Made by a program: the position numbers and the translations under genes. A DNA stretch of 64,000 nucleotides from Pseudomonadota bacterium (GTDB taxonomy: Bacteria > Pseudomonadota > Gammaproteobacteria > Burkholderiales > Rhodocyclaceae): positions 40,561-104,560 of the forward strand of contig JAFEFC010000018.1 of assembly GCA_018240785.1 (NCBI GenBank), given 5' to 3'. Within the stretch, counting starts at the first letter, position 1. Each line of letters begins with the position of its first letter. Positions 21,988-32,699 of this stretch are shown piece by piece. The notes below the pieces were generated by a model that was not told the DNA's origin, ran no database searches, and saw nothing but the letters and a program-made list of their open reading frames with translations.

Positions 21988-22860
21988 TCAATGCAAGGTC
22001 GGCGGACGAAACAGCGCGTCGACGTCGGCGGTGTCGAAGTGGTAGGTGTGGTTCGACAGGTCGTCGTGCACCACCACTTCGCCGTGTTCCGCGAGCAGGG
22101 TACGCACTTCATCCTCGCCCAGGGCACGCAGCATGTTCGCGATCTTTTCCGGATCGGCCGGCCAGTCGTGCGTCACCGCGCGCGGCTCGAACACCCGCAC
22201 CGATTCCTCGGCGAAGAGGCGGCCGAGCAGCGCTTCGGCGGTCAAGCCGAGCAGCTCGTCGGCGCGCACCGTCTGCGCCAGTTGTTGCACCCGCGACCAG
22301 CCGTCGATGTCCTTGAGGTCGGCGCCGGGCAGCTTCTGCACGAACAGCGCTGCGGCAGCGTGCGCGTCGCTCGCCAGCCACAGGCCGGCGGGCTGCTGTT
22401 CCGATTGCACCAGGTAGTGCTCGAAGCACTCGGCGATGCTGGCGCCCTCGAGCGGCACCAGGCTCTGGTAGGGCTGGTCGAGGCCTTCGACGTCGAGCGA
22501 AAGTTGCAGCCTGCCGTCGCCCACCAGATCGGCGAGCGTGCCGCCCTGTGGCATCCCTTCGGCCTTGGCGTAGCCGCGCAGGTTGAGGCTCTGCGAGCAG
22601 TCGACGACGAGCAGGCTGACCGGGCCGTGGCCGGTGATCTGGAAAGTGAGGCGCGCGGGCTGCTTCAGGTTGCCGGCGATCACGCTCGACACCGCGCTCA
22701 TCTCGCCCAGCAGGCTGGCGACGGCCGGTGCGTAGTTGCGGTCGGCCTGCATGGCCTGCCAGACATCGGTGAGATGCACCACCGCGCCGCGGATGTCGAG
22801 CTCCTCGAGCAGGAAGCGCTGCACGTAGCTGGTGGGTTTGCGCTCGTTCATGACGTTCAT
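21988..22860 (-). CDS. hslO: Hsp33-family chaperone lacking the zinc/redox centre, 290 aa
   Basis: Full-length Hsp33 homologue: [19 protein letters not shown] at the start, [12 protein letters not shown] and the core domain to residue ~215, then the linker and C-terminal domain ([25 protein letters not shown]). Hsp33 normally has CxC and CxxC that bind zinc and act as the oxidation switch (C232, C234, C265, C268 in E. coli). Here those places read HDWPAD (231-236) and DDLSN (266-270), so all four cysteines are gone while the surrounding fold is intact. Chaperone activity, if kept, cannot be controlled by that switch. The start codon overlaps the upstream gene stop (ATGA). Confidence 0.92.
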   Translation of the reverse strand: MNVMNERKPTSYVQRFLLEELDIRGAVVHLTDVWQAMQADRNYAPAVASLLGEMSAVSSVIAGNLKQPARLTFQITGHGPVSLLVVDCSQSLNLRGYAKAEGMPQGGTLADLVGDGRLQLSLDVEGLDQPYQSLVPLEGASIAECFEHYLVQSEQQPAGLWLASDAHAAAALFVQKLPGADLKDIDGWSRVQQLAQTVRADELLGLTAEALLGRLFAEESVRVFEPRAVTHDWPADPEKIANMLRALGEDEVRTLLAEHGEVVVHDDLSNHTYHFDTADVDALFRPPTLH

Positions 22861-23228
22861 TCCTTGTGCAGGCAGCGCGCGTAAAGATCAGTGTCGAGGC
22901 CGATGAGCAGTTGCAGCGCGCCGCCAGGGGCCGACGCGCATTCGATGACCGGCCGGCGGATGAGACTGGGCTGGGCCTGCAGCAGCGCGATCGCGGCGTG
23001 CTCGTCGGCGATCGCCTGCTGCTCGGGCGACAGCTTGCGCCAGGTGGTGCCGCGCTTGTTCACCAGCGCCTCCCAGCCTGTGTGCGCGCACCAGCGCCGC
23101 AGCGTGTCGGCGTCGATGCCGCTCTTGCGGTAGTCGTGGAAGCGGTAGGGTACGGCGTTCGCGTCCAGCCAGGCGAAGGCCTTCTTCATCGTGTCGCAGT
23201 TCTTGATGCCGTAGATCACGGTGTCCAT
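22857..23228 (-). CDS. ArsC/Spx-family reductase (YffB-like), 123 aa
   Basis: Thioredoxin-fold protein with [21 protein letters not shown]: only the second cysteine position of CxxC is present (KNCDTMKK), as in YffB/Spx-like proteins. The conserved [12 protein letters not shown] and [10 protein letters not shown] segments follow. It is probably a glutathione-dependent reductase. True arsenate reductases have a different context, so arsenic detoxification is unlikely. Translation is coupled to hslO (4-nt overlap). Confidence 0.88.
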   Translation of the reverse strand: MDTVIYGIKNCDTMKKAFAWLDANAVPYRFHDYRKSGIDADTLRRWCAHTGWEALVNKRGTTWRKLSPEQQAIADEHAAIALLQAQPSLIRRPVIECASAPGGALQLLIGLDTDLYARCLHKE

Positions 23229-23244
23229 GTCGGTGCGCCTCCCC

Positions 23245-25587
23245 TCACTTGCCGCGCGCACGCGCAAAGGCTTCGGCGAGCGCGCCACCGGCGGCAGGGC
23301 GGCGTTCGCCCTGGTCGCGGCGGGCGCCGCCCGCCGCCGGGCGCTGCGCATCGCGACCACCGCTGCCGCGCGGCCGCGCGTCCTGCCCGCGAGCGTCGCG
23401 CGCCGGCTGGCGCGCCGGCTCGTCGGCGAGGCGCATCGTCAGCGCGATGCGATTGCGCGGGATATCGACCTCGAGCACTTTCACCTTCACCACCTGGCCG
23501 GCCTTCACCACGCTGTGCGGATCCTTCACGAAGGTGGTGGACAGCGCCGAGATGTGCACCAGGCCGTCCTGATGCACGCCGATGTCGACGAAGGCGCCGA
23601 AGTTGGTGACGTTGGTGACCACGCCCTCGAGCAGCATGCCCGGCTGCAGGTCCTTCAGCGTCTCGATGCCTTCGCGGAAGCTGGCGGTGCGGAACTCGGG
23701 GCGTGGATCGCGGCCCGGCTTCTCGAGTTCGGACAGGATGTCCTGCACCGTGGGCAGGCCGAAGCGTTCGTCGGTGAATTCGGCGGGCTTCAGCGACTTC
23801 AGGAAGCCGCCATTGCCCATCAGCTCGCGCACGCTCCTTTTCACGCGCTCGAGGATGCGCTCGACGACCGGATAGGCCTCAGGGTGAACGGAGGACGCAT
23901 CGAGCGGATTGTCGCCGTTCGGGATGCGCAGGAAGCCGGCAGCCTGCTCGAAGGTCTTGGGTCCGAGGCGCGGCACATCCTTGAGCGCAGCGCGGTTGCG
24001 GAAGGGGCCGTTGCCGTTGCGGTATTCGACGATGTTGGCCGCAAGCGTGGGATTGAGGCCCGAGATGCGCGCCAGCAGCGGCGCCGAGGCCATGTTTACG
24101 TCGACGCCGACCGCGTTCACGCAATCCTCCACCACCGCGTCCAGACTCTTCGCCAGGCGGCCCTGGTTCACGTCGTGCTGGTACTGGCCGACGCCGATCG
24201 ACTTGGGATCGATCTTCACCAGCTCGGCCAGCGGATCCTGCAGGCGGCGGGCGATCGACACTGCGCCGCGCAATGACACATCCACGTCGGGAAATTCGCG
24301 CGCGGCCAGCTCCGAGGCCGAATACACCGAGGCGCCGGCTTCCGACACCACCACCTTGGTGAGCTTGAGCTCGGGGTGGCGCTGCATCAGCTCGGCGGCC
24401 AGCGCGTCGGTCTCGCGCGAAGCCGTGCCGTTGCCGATGGCGATCAGCTCCACCGCATGCTTCTTCGCCAGCATCGCCAGCGCGGCGAGCGAGGATTCGC
24501 GGTCGCGGCGCGGCTCGAAGGGGTAGACGGTGGTGGTGTCGACCAGCTTGCCGGTAGCGTCGACCACCGCCACCTTGACGCCGGTGCGGATGCCGGGATC
24601 GAGCCCGATCGTCGGCCGGCTGCCGGCGGGCGCGGCGAGCAGCAGGTCCTTGAGGTTGCGGGCGAAGACGCGGATCGCCTCTTCCTCGGCGCGTTCGCGC
24701 AGCTCGTTCATGAGCTCGAGTTCGAGGTGGATGGAGATCTTCACGCTCCAGGTCCAGCGCACGGTGTCGGCCAGCCAGCGGTCGGCGGGGCGGCCCTGGT
24801 TGCGGATGCCGAAGCGCGCGGCGATGCGGCCTTCGCAGGGATGCGGGGCCTCGGTGTCGGCGCGCTCGACGTCCAGGGTCAGGCGCAGCACGCCTTCGTT
24901 GCGGCCGCGCAGCAACGCGAGCGCGCGGTGCGAAGGCATCTTCGCGATGGGCTCGCGGAAGTCGAACCAGTCGCGGAACTTCGCGCCTTCGTTTTCCTTG
25001 CCTTCGATCACCGACGAGCGCACGTCGCCATGCTCGTGCAGGTAGTCGCGCAGTTCGCCCAGCAGCGTGGCGTCCTCGGCGAACTGCTCCATCAGGATCT
25101 GGCGCGCGCCCTCCAGCACGCTCTTCGCGTTGGCGAAGCCAGCCTCGGCGTTGAGGAATTTCTCCGCTTCAGCTTCGGGCGTGAGCGTCGGGTCGGCGAG
25201 CAGGGCTTCCGCCAGCGGGCCGATACCGGCTTCGCGTGCGATCTGGGCCTTGGTACGGCGCTTGGGCTTGTAGGGCAGGTAGAGGTCTTCGAGGCGCTGT
25301 TTGGTGTCGGCGTTCTCGATGTCGGCGCGCAGTTCGGGCGTGAGCTTGCCCTGTTCGTCGATGGAGGCGAGCACGGTCGCGCGGCGGTCTTCCAGCTCGC
25401 GCAGGTAGCCGAGGCGTTCCTCGAGCGTGCGCAGTTGGGTGTCGTCGAGGCCGCCGGTGACTTCCTTGCGGTAGCGGGCGACGAAGGGCACGGTGGCGCC
25501 GTCGTCCAGCAGTTGCACGGCGGCGATGACCTGGCGAGGGGAGACGCCGAGCTCTTCGGCGATGCGGTATTCGATGGGAGGCAGCAT
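23245..25587 (-). CDS. tex: Transcription accessory/RNA-binding protein Tex, 780 aa
   Basis: Nucleic-acid-binding protein acting with RNA polymerase. In order: Tex N-terminal helical domain ([21 protein letters not shown]), YqgF-like nuclease fold ([24 protein letters not shown]), helix-hairpin-helix pair ([39 protein letters not shown]-type), and S1 domain ([31 protein letters not shown]). The C-terminal tail is arginine/alanine-rich. The start at 25587 ([12 protein letters not shown]) matches the family. Confidence 0.96.
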   Translation of the reverse strand: MLPPIEYRIAEELGVSPRQVIAAVQLLDDGATVPFVARYRKEVTGGLDDTQLRTLEERLGYLRELEDRRATVLASIDEQGKLTPELRADIENADTKQRLEDLYLPYKPKRRTKAQIAREAGIGPLAEALLADPTLTPEAEAEKFLNAEAGFANAKSVLEGARQILMEQFAEDATLLGELRDYLHEHGDVRSSVIEGKENEGAKFRDWFDFREPIAKMPSHRALALLRGRNEGVLRLTLDVERADTEAPHPCEGRIAARFGIRNQGRPADRWLADTVRWTWSVKISIHLELELMNELRERAEEEAIRVFARNLKDLLLAAPAGSRPTIGLDPGIRTGVKVAVVDATGKLVDTTTVYPFEPRRDRESSLAALAMLAKKHAVELIAIGNGTASRETDALAAELMQRHPELKLTKVVVSEAGASVYSASELAAREFPDVDVSLRGAVSIARRLQDPLAELVKIDPKSIGVGQYQHDVNQGRLAKSLDAVVEDCVNAVGVDVNMASAPLLARISGLNPTLAANIVEYRNGNGPFRNRAALKDVPRLGPKTFEQAAGFLRIPNGDNPLDASSVHPEAYPVVERILERVKRSVRELMGNGGFLKSLKPAEFTDERFGLPTVQDILSELEKPGRDPRPEFRTASFREGIETLKDLQPGMLLEGVVTNVTNFGAFVDIGVHQDGLVHISALSTTFVKDPHSVVKAGQVVKVKVLEVDIPRNRIALTMRLADEPARQPARDARGQDARPRGSGGRDAQRPAAGGARRDQGERRPAAGGALAEAFARARGK

Positions 25588-25769
25588 GGATGCGGTGCGC
25601 CCATGGGTGGGCGGTGTTTCAGGGACGGGCCCCGCGATCGGGGCAGGAAGGGCGGGATGTTGCAGCAAGCGGCCGCGTGGAACAAGTGCGAGGGGCAGCG
25701 CCCGCCCGGTCGCGGCGGTCGCCGCTGCGACGGCAGTGGCGCGCTCGCGCCCACGCAGGCGCGAACGGT

Positions 25770-26618
25770 TCAGAGCGCGACCAGCGTCTGCCGCCCCCAC
25801 CAGCTTGCGCCGGGGTCGAGCTCGATGGGTTGGTGCACCGCGCCGGCTTCCACGCACAGCATGTGGCGGAAGTCGCGATCGGGCATGTCGGGCAGCGCGG
25901 CGCAGCGTTCTTCCCACGGGTTCCATACCACCACGTCGCGGAAGCCGTCCTGGTTGATGCCGAGGCTGCGGTCGTATTCGCGCACCAGCAGCGGGCGCGG
26001 CACGTCGCGGTAGATGCGGTCGATCTCGTCTTCGATCAGCAGCACGTCGCCGGAGTCGCGCCGCGTGCGCGCGTCGTCGGTGCTGTCCTCGTAGTCGAGA
26101 CCGTACAGACCCTCGATGCGGGTCTCCTCGACTTCGCGCAGGCGCAGGTAGGTGTGCAACGCGGCGGTGAAGGCGAGCGGCTTGTCGTCCTCATTGACGA
26201 TCTCGAGTTCGAGGTCTAGCCGGCTCTCCTCGATGGCGATCGTCAGTTCGGCGGCGAAGCGGTGCGGCCACAGCGCGCGCGTGTCGGCGGTGTCGGTGCA
26301 GCGCAGCGTGACCAGCGCGAAGTCGCTGCCGGTGCGTTCGGTTGCCACCGACCATGGCATCGTCCGCACCAAGCCATGGCGCGGCAGCGGGCCGCGCGCG
26401 GCGAACTGCGGGAAGCACACCGGCACGCCGCCACGCACCGCGGCGGCGCCGTCGAACACGGCCTCCCCGCTGAGATACAGACGCTCGGCGCCGCCGGGCG
26501 GCGTCCACGACACGAGCTGGGCGCCGTGCAGCAGCACGATGGCCTTCGCGCCCGCGGCAGTGGCCAGCCGCAGCGCGGGCTGGCCGTGGAAGTCGATCGT
26601 CTCGATGGCCGCTGGCAT
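25770..26618 (-). CDS. D-hexose-6-phosphate mutarotase (YeaD-like), 282 aa
   Basis: Aldose-1-epimerase superfamily enzyme that interconverts anomers of hexose 6-phosphates. Family features are [44 protein letters not shown] with the catalytic histidine, and near the C-terminus [16 protein letters not shown] and [14 protein letters not shown]. The start at 26618 ([18 protein letters not shown]) gives the normal length and lies 5 nt after the upstream stop. Confidence 0.9.
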   Translation of the reverse strand: MPAAIETIDFHGQPALRLATAAGAKAIVLLHGAQLVSWTPPGGAERLYLSGEAVFDGAAAVRGGVPVCFPQFAARGPLPRHGLVRTMPWSVATERTGSDFALVTLRCTDTADTRALWPHRFAAELTIAIEESRLDLELEIVNEDDKPLAFTAALHTYLRLREVEETRIEGLYGLDYEDSTDDARTRRDSGDVLLIEDEIDRIYRDVPRPLLVREYDRSLGINQDGFRDVVVWNPWEERCAALPDMPDRDFRHMLCVEAGAVHQPIELDPGASWWGRQTLVAL

Positions 26619-26623
26619 CGCGC

Positions 26624-29311
26624 TCAATCCTGCAGGGTGAGCACGCCGACCTTGATCGTGCTGTCGTCCGGATCGTTGCTCAGCACGAAGCCCAGCTTCT
26701 GCACGAACTTCAGCATGCGCTCGTTGTTGGCGAGGAAGATTCCGTTCATGAACTTGAGGCCACGGTCGCGCGCCGTCTCGATGAGCACGCCCATCAGCTT
26801 GCGCGCGAGGCCGCGGTGCTGCCAGTCGTCGACCACCACTACGGCGAATTCGCACGATTCACCGTCGGGATTGACCGCATACCGACACACGCCGATCTCG
26901 CTTTCCCGGCCATCGACGGGGAGCGTCGCGACATAGGCCATCTCGCGGTCGTAGTCGATCTGGGTGAGGCGCGCGACCATCGCCGGAGGCATTTCGCGCA
27001 TCGTGTTCATGAAGCGGTAGTACTTCGTCTCGGGCGACAGCCGGCTCATGAAGTCGATCTCGAGCTCCGCATCTTCCGGCTTGATCGGGCGGATCGTCAC
27101 CGTGGTGCCGTCGGGCACCGTCCAGGTGCTCACCAGGTGCTGCGGGTAGGGGTGGATCGCCATGTGGTCGTAGCGATCCGCGGTGGGCGAGATGTTCTCC
27201 ACCTTGATGCGGGCATCGACCGCCACCACGCCGTTCTCGTCGACGATCAGCGGGTTGATCTCCATCTCGGTGATCCACGGCAGCTCGCAGACCATTTCCG
27301 ACACGCGCAGCAGCACCAGTTCCAGCGCCTCCATGTCCACCGCCGGCATGTTGCGGAACTCGCCCAGGCGCGACGCGATGCGGGCGGAGCGGATCATGTC
27401 GCTGACCAGGAAGCTGTTCAGCGGCGGCAGCGCGATGGCGACCTCGGGGTTGGCGTCGACGTTGTTGCCGCCCTCGCCGAAGGTGATGACCGGACCGAAA
27501 GCCGGGTCGCGGCGGACGCCGACGACCAGCTCGCGGCCGTTGCGCTTCTGGATCATCGGTTCGATGGCGATGCCGTTGATGGCGGCGTCCGGCTGCGCCT
27601 TCTTCACCTCGTCGATGATCTCCTGATAGGTGGAGCGCACTGCAGCCAGGCTGCGGATGTTCAGGCGCACGCCGCCCACGTCCGACTTGTGGGTGATGGC
27701 TGGCGAATCGATCTTCATCACCACCGGCAGGCCGATCTCTGCGGCAAGCACCATGGCTTCGGCCGCCGAGCGCGCGACCACCGTCTGCGCGATGGGGATG
27801 CGGAAGGCGGCCAGCAGCGCCTTCGACTCCATCTCGTTGAGCTTCTTGCGATGATCGCCGAGCGCCATCTCGATCACCAGCCGCGCGCTTTCGATCGAGG
27901 GCGGCGACAGGTGCGACAGCGAGGCCGGCGTCTGCATCAGCAGCTTCTGGTTGCGGTAGTAGGCCGAGATGTGGCTCATCAGCTCCACCGCCGGCTCCGG
28001 GGTGCGGAAGGTGGGGATGCCGGCCTCGATGAACCGGGTGCGGCCTTCGGCGACAAGTTCCTCGCCCATCCAGCAGGTGACCACCGGCTTGTCGGCCTTC
28101 TTCTCGAGTTCGATGATCGCCTCGGCGACACCGGTCGGGTTGGTCATTGACTGCGGCGTCAGCATCACCAGCACGCCGTCGACGTTCGGCCCCTCGAGCA
28201 CTGCCTGCACTGCCTTGCGGTAGCGCTCGGGGTCGGCATCACCAAGGATGTCGGCCGGGTTGCCGTGGGACCAGCTCGGCGGCAGCACTGCATTGAGCTT
28301 CTCCATCGTGCTGTCGGAGAACTCGGCGAGCGGAATGCCGATATCCACCGCGCGATCGGCTGCCATCACGCCCGGGCCACCGCCATTGGTGATGATCGCG
28401 AGCCGGTTGCCGCGTGGGCGGAACTGCGTGAACAGCGCGTTGGCGGCGGCGAAGAGCTGGCCCATGTTGTATAGCCGGATCACGCCGGCGCGGCGCAGCG
28501 CGGCGTCGAAGACCGCGTCGTCGCCGAAGGACGAGGCCGAGTGCGACAGCACCGCGCGCGACACGTCCGGGTGGCGCCCGGCCTTGATCAGCAGCACCGG
28601 CTTGACGCGGGCGGCACCGCGCAGCGCGCTCATGAAGCGGCGCGCGTCGCGCACGCCTTCCACGTACAGGAAGATGCTTTCGGTGCGCGGGTCGGAAATC
28701 ATGAAATCGAGCACTTCGCCGAAATGAATGTCCGACGAGGTGCCAAGCGAGACGACGGCGGAAAAGCCGACGTTGTTCGGCCTGGCCCAGTCCAGGATCG
28801 CGGCGCACAGCGCGCCGGACTGCGAGATCAGGCCGATCGTGCCCTTCACGGCGCCGGCATGGGCGAAGGTGGCGTTGAGGCCGAGCTGCGGCCGGATCGC
28901 GCCGAAACAGTTGGGGCCGAGCAGGCGGATGCGGTGCCGACGCGCCGCGTCCATGACCTGGCGCTCGAGCAGGGCGCCGCGCGGCCCGGCCTCCGAGAAG
29001 CCGGCCGACAGCACGATGACGGCCTTCACGCCGGCGCGCCCGCAGGCATCGACGACGGCCGGCGTCTTCTCTGCCGGGATGGCGATTACCGCCAGGTCCA
29101 GTCGTTGCGGCACTTCCTCGATCGACTTGAAGCACGGCACGCCGTGCACATGCTCGTATTTGGGATTGATGGCGAACAGCTTGCCCTTGTAGCCGGCGGC
29201 CAGCATGTTGCGGATGAGCACATCGCCCAGCGAGGATTCGCGTTCGCTCGCGCCGATGATGCCGACGGAGGCAGGTTCGAGCAGCGGAGAGAGGTAGTGC
29301 TTTTCGTTCAT
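26624..29311 (-). CDS. Acetate-CoA ligase (ADP-forming)-like/GNAT acetyltransferase fusion, 895 aa
   Basis: The Pat/PatZ-type architecture has a CoA-binding domain (SVGIIGASERESSLGDVL), a succinyl-CoA ligase-like domain with the conserved GPNCFG motif and an ATP-grasp domain (LPVVMKIDSPAITHKSDVGGV). The C-terminal GNAT domain (FAVVVVDDWQHRGLARKLMG, AcCoA-binding QHRGLARK) makes it a probable lysine acetyltransferase that controls acyl-CoA synthetases. The phosphohistidine region normally active in ADP-forming ligases was not checked for completeness. The start is at 29311 (MNEKHYLSPLLEPASVG). Confidence 0.9.
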   Translation of the reverse strand: MNEKHYLSPLLEPASVGIIGASERESSLGDVLIRNMLAAGYKGKLFAINPKYEHVHGVPCFKSIEEVPQRLDLAVIAIPAEKTPAVVDACGRAGVKAVIVLSAGFSEAGPRGALLERQVMDAARRHRIRLLGPNCFGAIRPQLGLNATFAHAGAVKGTIGLISQSGALCAAILDWARPNNVGFSAVVSLGTSSDIHFGEVLDFMISDPRTESIFLYVEGVRDARRFMSALRGAARVKPVLLIKAGRHPDVSRAVLSHSASSFGDDAVFDAALRRAGVIRLYNMGQLFAAANALFTQFRPRGNRLAIITNGGGPGVMAADRAVDIGIPLAEFSDSTMEKLNAVLPPSWSHGNPADILGDADPERYRKAVQAVLEGPNVDGVLVMLTPQSMTNPTGVAEAIIELEKKADKPVVTCWMGEELVAEGRTRFIEAGIPTFRTPEPAVELMSHISAYYRNQKLLMQTPASLSHLSPPSIESARLVIEMALGDHRKKLNEMESKALLAAFRIPIAQTVVARSAAEAMVLAAEIGLPVVMKIDSPAITHKSDVGGVRLNIRSLAAVRSTYQEIIDEVKKAQPDAAINGIAIEPMIQKRNGRELVVGVRRDPAFGPVITFGEGGNNVDANPEVAIALPPLNSFLVSDMIRSARIASRLGEFRNMPAVDMEALELVLLRVSEMVCELPWITEMEINPLIVDENGVVAVDARIKVENISPTADRYDHMAIHPYPQHLVSTWTVPDGTTVTIRPIKPEDAELEIDFMSRLSPETKYYRFMNTMREMPPAMVARLTQIDYDREMAYVATLPVDGRESEIGVCRYAVNPDGESCEFAVVVVDDWQHRGLARKLMGVLIETARDRGLKFMNGIFLANNERMLKFVQKLGFVLSNDPDDSTIKVGVLTLQD

Positions 29312-29476
29312 GGTGTGGCCCCGCGAGGGTTTGTTATTGCTGGTGGCGATCGTGTCGCCTGAAGCGTCATTTAGGGTCGGGAAATTATACTGCGCTGCAC
29401 AAGCGCGCCACGGCGAGTTTTGTTGCCAGTGCGACATTCAGCGCGGCGGATTGCCTGCGGCGGGCGGCATTTCGCT

Positions 29477-30790
29477 TCAATGTCCCAAGGTGAAACGAAA
29501 ACGCGCGCCGCCGCCGGGACGCGAATCCACCCAGATCGAACCGCCGTGACGCTCGAGGACGCGCTGCACGGTGGCGAGGCCGATACCTGTGCCGGGAAAG
29601 TCGGTTGACTTGTGCAGCCGCTGGAACGGACGGAAGAGCTGGCCGACGTGGGCCATGTCGAGGCCGACGCCATTGTCTTCCACATGGAAGATCACCCGAT
29701 TGCCTTCGTGTGTCGCGCCGAGGGCGATGCGCGCCACCGATTCGCGCGCAGTGAACTTCCAGGCATTACGCAGCAGGTTCTCCAGCACGGTGTGCATCAA
29801 CACCTTGTCGGCGCTGACGACGAGACCGCGCGTGATTTCGACCTCGGCGAGCCGTGCGGGCTCCTCAGCGCGCAGTTCGTCAATGATGGGCAGCGCCAGT
29901 TCGGACAGGTCGAAGGTCTCCCTGTTCAATGGCTGGCGGGCGAGCGTGGCGAGCCTGATCAGTGCGTCGATCAGATTGGCCATGCGCTCGCAGGCCTTGC
30001 GGATTCGCACGAGGTGGTCGCGGCTCGTGTCGTCCAGGCGGTCCGCCAGGTCGTCCTCCAGGATGTGGGCGAAGCCGTCGATGGCCCGCAGCGGTGCGCG
30101 CAGGTCGTGCGACACCGAATAGGAGAACGCCTCGAGTTCGCGGTTCGAGGCTTCCAGCTCCGCCGTGCGCGCGCGCACCCGGGATTCGAGCTCCTGGTTG
30201 AGGTTGCGCAGCGTCAGCTCGGCGACCTTGCGCGCCGAGATGTCATCGATGATGCCGGTGAGGCTGGGTTCATCGCCGGTCTCGTCGTCGATGACCCGGC
30301 CGGCGAGCTCGGCCCAGCGCATTTCGCCCTCGCGCGTGCGCAGGCGCAACTGGCAGGTGCAGGCGCGCGCGTCGCCGCGCATGATCGCGGCGAATCGCTC
30401 GCGTGCCGTGTCGCGGTCGTCGGGGTGCAGGAAGTCGATCAACGGCCGCCCCAGGCTGTGCGCGACGTCGAAGCCCGACAGGCGTTTCCAGGCCGAATTC
30501 AGGAAGACCAGCCTGCCTGAGCCGTCCAGGCGGAAGATGACGCTGCTGACCGACTCCACCATCTGCCGGTAGCGCTCCTGGCTGTCCTGCAGTGCGCGGT
30601 TGAGCGTGCGCAGGCTGTGGGCCTCGATCGCGGCCTCGTCATCGGTGGCGCTGGGGGGGAGGATGGCGGGCGAACGGGCGGGCGAACGGGCGGGCGCGCG
30701 TGCCGCGGCACGCCGGCCCGTGAAAAAGCCCAGCACGGCGACGACAGGCAGCGCGGCGAGGGCGAGTGGGGCGATGTCCGGGCTCAGCAT
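29477..30790 (-). CDS. PAS-domain sensor histidine kinase, 437 aa
   Basis: One N-terminal membrane helix (ALAALPVVAVLGFFTGRR), a proline/alanine/arginine repeat (ARSPARSPA), a PAS domain (~75-190: RYRQMVESVSSVIFRLDGSG, ending SLTGIIDDISARK), a short coiled coil, HisKA with H228 in YSVSHDLRAPLRAIDGF, and HATPase (ENLLRNAWKFTA, VEDNGVGLD, PGTGIGLATVQRVLERHGG). It resembles phytochrome-type orphan kinases. No response regulator gene is adjacent, so the partner is unknown. Confidence 0.92.
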   Translation of the reverse strand: MLSPDIAPLALAALPVVAVLGFFTGRRAAARAPARSPARSPAILPPSATDDEAAIEAHSLRTLNRALQDSQERYRQMVESVSSVIFRLDGSGRLVFLNSAWKRLSGFDVAHSLGRPLIDFLHPDDRDTARERFAAIMRGDARACTCQLRLRTREGEMRWAELAGRVIDDETGDEPSLTGIIDDISARKVAELTLRNLNQELESRVRARTAELEASNRELEAFSYSVSHDLRAPLRAIDGFAHILEDDLADRLDDTSRDHLVRIRKACERMANLIDALIRLATLARQPLNRETFDLSELALPIIDELRAEEPARLAEVEITRGLVVSADKVLMHTVLENLLRNAWKFTARESVARIALGATHEGNRVIFHVEDNGVGLDMAHVGQLFRPFQRLHKSTDFPGTGIGLATVQRVLERHGGSIWVDSRPGGGARFRFTLGH

Positions 30791-31021
30791 GACATGCTTG
30801 GGCGGATGTTCCGCCCGGGCAGGCGGATGAAGAAGACGACGGCGTGCTCAGACATGCGGGAATCTAGCACATCCACACATTTCGACGTCCGCTCAATAGA
30901 ATGGGCGCAATGAGCGCTGCCGCAAGGCCCGCATCCACCTCGGTTTATGGTCGTGGCGCCCGTGATCTGCCCTGTGCGTCCACCCTCTTGCCACCATCGC
31001 ACCCACATGGGACGAGCTCCA

Positions 31022-31564
31022 ATGCATGCAAGCCTGGCTTCCCCTTCGCCTTGGGTCACTCGTTTCGCGCCGCTGATCGCCGCCGGCGGCGAAGTGCTCG
31101 ACTACGCCTGTGGCGGCGGCCGGCATGCGCGCTGGCTGGCGCAGCGCGGATTCCGGGTGGAGGCGGTGGATCGCGACGGCGTGGCGCTGGAATTGCTGCA
31201 GGGCGTGCCGCATGTGCATACGCGCCACGCCGATCTCGAACATGGCGTGTGGCCCTACGGCGGCCGACGCTTCGACGCGGTGATCGTCACCAACTACCTG
31301 TTTCGCCCGCGCCTGGCGCCCCTGCTCGAACTGGTGTCGCTCGGTGGTGTGCTGATCTACGAGACCTTCATGCTGGGCAACGAGCGCTTCGGCAAGCCCA
31401 GCAACCCGGATTTCCTGCTTGCGCCGGGCGAGATGCTGCAACGCCTGGCCGAGGGCTGGAGCATCGTCGCCTTCGAGCAGGGCGAGGCGCGCGAACCGCG
31501 ACCTGCGGTGGTGCAGCGTGTGTGCGCGATCAAAGGCGGCGGCCAGGTGGGCGTGCTGCCCTGA
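31022..31564 (+). CDS. Class I SAM-dependent methyltransferase, 180 aa
   Basis: The motif I glycine loop is GGEVLDYACGGGRHARWLAQ near residue 25, the acidic post-I residue is in VEAVDRDGVAL, and motif IV lies in FDAVIVTNYLFRPRLAPLL. It resembles TehB-like small methyltransferases. The substrate is unknown. ATG 31022 is preferred because the homology begins soon after; ATG 31007 or an earlier start would add a non-conserved N-terminus. It ends 36 nt before the convergent mnmH stop. Confidence 0.85.
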   Translation: MHASLASPSPWVTRFAPLIAAGGEVLDYACGGGRHARWLAQRGFRVEAVDRDGVALELLQGVPHVHTRHADLEHGVWPYGGRRFDAVIVTNYLFRPRLAPLLELVSLGGVLIYETFMLGNERFGKPSNPDFLLAPGEMLQRLAEGWSIVAFEQGEAREPRPAVVQRVCAIKGGGQVGVLP

Positions 31565-31600
31565 GCATTCAGCGGTGGTGCGTGGCGTGACGCATGGCAA

Positions 31601-32653
31601 TTACAACGTGACGTCGAGGATGCGGGCAGCCAGCGCGTCGATGCCCTGCGGCGACAGGTCGTCGGTGTCGATGCGTGGCGCCGTGGGAAAGCCGGCGTAG
31701 TTGCTGTTCTGCGAGCGCCGGTACAGCGGGTCGTAGTGCTTGTCGATGAACTCGGCGAAGAGTTCGGGCAGGGCGTGGGCAGTGGCGAGCTCCTTCCAGC
31801 GTGCGATGGTGTCGCGGCTCTGCAGGTCGGCCAGGTGGTCGATGCTGCGGTGCAGGCGGGCGATGTCGTCGCCGAGGTAGGCATAGTCGCGCACGAGGAA
31901 TTCCAGCCGGGCATCGCGGCTGGCATCGATGGCAATGCAGGGCGCGCGGCGCATCGCCAGGATCAGCGGTTCGGGCACGAACACGCGTCCGATCTTGCGG
32001 CTCTCGGCTTCGATAAAAACCGGCCGGGTGGCATCGAAGCGCTGCAGCTTCATGCAGATCGAGGTTTCGAAGGCCTTCTGTGGCGGCTGGCCGCGATCGG
32101 GCAGTGAGCCCAGCACTGATCCCTTGTGCGCGGCCAGGTCTTCCAGATCCAGCACCTGCGCGCCCAGGCGGGCGAGGGCTTCCAGCACCCGCGTCTTGCC
32201 GCTGCCGGTGGGCCCGCAGACGACGCGGAAGGGCAGGGCAGGCGACAGGCGCTCGAGCTCGGCAATGACGTGGTGGCGGAAGGCCTTGTAGCCGCCCTCG
32301 AGCTGGCAGGCGTCCCAGCCCACCATGCGCAGCCAGGTGGCGAACGAGCCGCTGCGCTGGCCGCCGCGCCAGCAGTAGATCAGCGGCCGCCAGTTCTTCG
32401 GTTTGTCGCTCAGCGGGCCCAGCATGTGGCGGGCGATGTTCTCGGCCACCAGCGCGCCGCCCAGCCGCCTCGCCTCGAAGGCCGAGCGTTGCTTGTAGAT
32501 CGTGCCGACGGTGACGCGCTGCTCGTTGTCGAGCACCGGCAGGTTGATGGCGCCGGGGATCCTGTCCTCGGCGAATTCGAGCGGCGTGCGCGCGTCGATG
32601 ATCTCGTCAAATTCGTGGAGCTGTGCTACGGTCGCGACGCCTTTTCTCATCAT
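31601..32653 (-). CDS. mnmH: tRNA 2-selenouridine synthase MnmH (SelU), 350 aa
   Basis: It replaces sulfur by selenium in the wobble 2-thiouridine of tRNA-Lys, -Glu and -Gln using selenophosphate from SelD. The rhodanese domain contains the catalytic cysteine in LIYCWRGGQRSGSFATWLR. A P-loop follows (VVCGPTGSGKTRVLEALARLG). The start is uncertain: ATG 32653 (MMRKGVATVAQLHEF) fits the family N-terminus, whereas ATG 32701 would overlap the selD start codon. It is divergent from selD, its functional partner. Confidence 0.93.
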   Translation of the reverse strand: MMRKGVATVAQLHEFDEIIDARTPLEFAEDRIPGAINLPVLDNEQRVTVGTIYKQRSAFEARRLGGALVAENIARHMLGPLSDKPKNWRPLIYCWRGGQRSGSFATWLRMVGWDACQLEGGYKAFRHHVIAELERLSPALPFRVVCGPTGSGKTRVLEALARLGAQVLDLEDLAAHKGSVLGSLPDRGQPPQKAFETSICMKLQRFDATRPVFIEAESRKIGRVFVPEPLILAMRRAPCIAIDASRDARLEFLVRDYAYLGDDIARLHRSIDHLADLQSRDTIARWKELATAHALPELFAEFIDKHYDPLYRRSQNSNYAGFPTAPRIDTDDLSPQGIDALAARILDVTL

Positions 32654-32699
32654 TTTCACGCGCCGGGCGAACTGCCTGCCCCGGCGCGTTTCCTCGCTC

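Noticed and set aside
22857-23228. Arsenate reductase for arsenic resistance
   Set aside because: The neighbours are hslO and tex, no ars genes are near, and the active-site pattern fits the YffB/Spx-like group.
26816-28150. Rightward frame of 444 codons opposite the acyl-CoA synthetase/GNAT gene
   Set aside because: Antisense artefact, extremely histidine/arginine-rich, no motif.
30600-30720. Short tandem repeat in the histidine kinase N-terminus as a phase-variable tract
   Set aside because: The repeat unit (encoding ARSP) is a multiple of three with only two to three copies, so slippage would not shift the frame.
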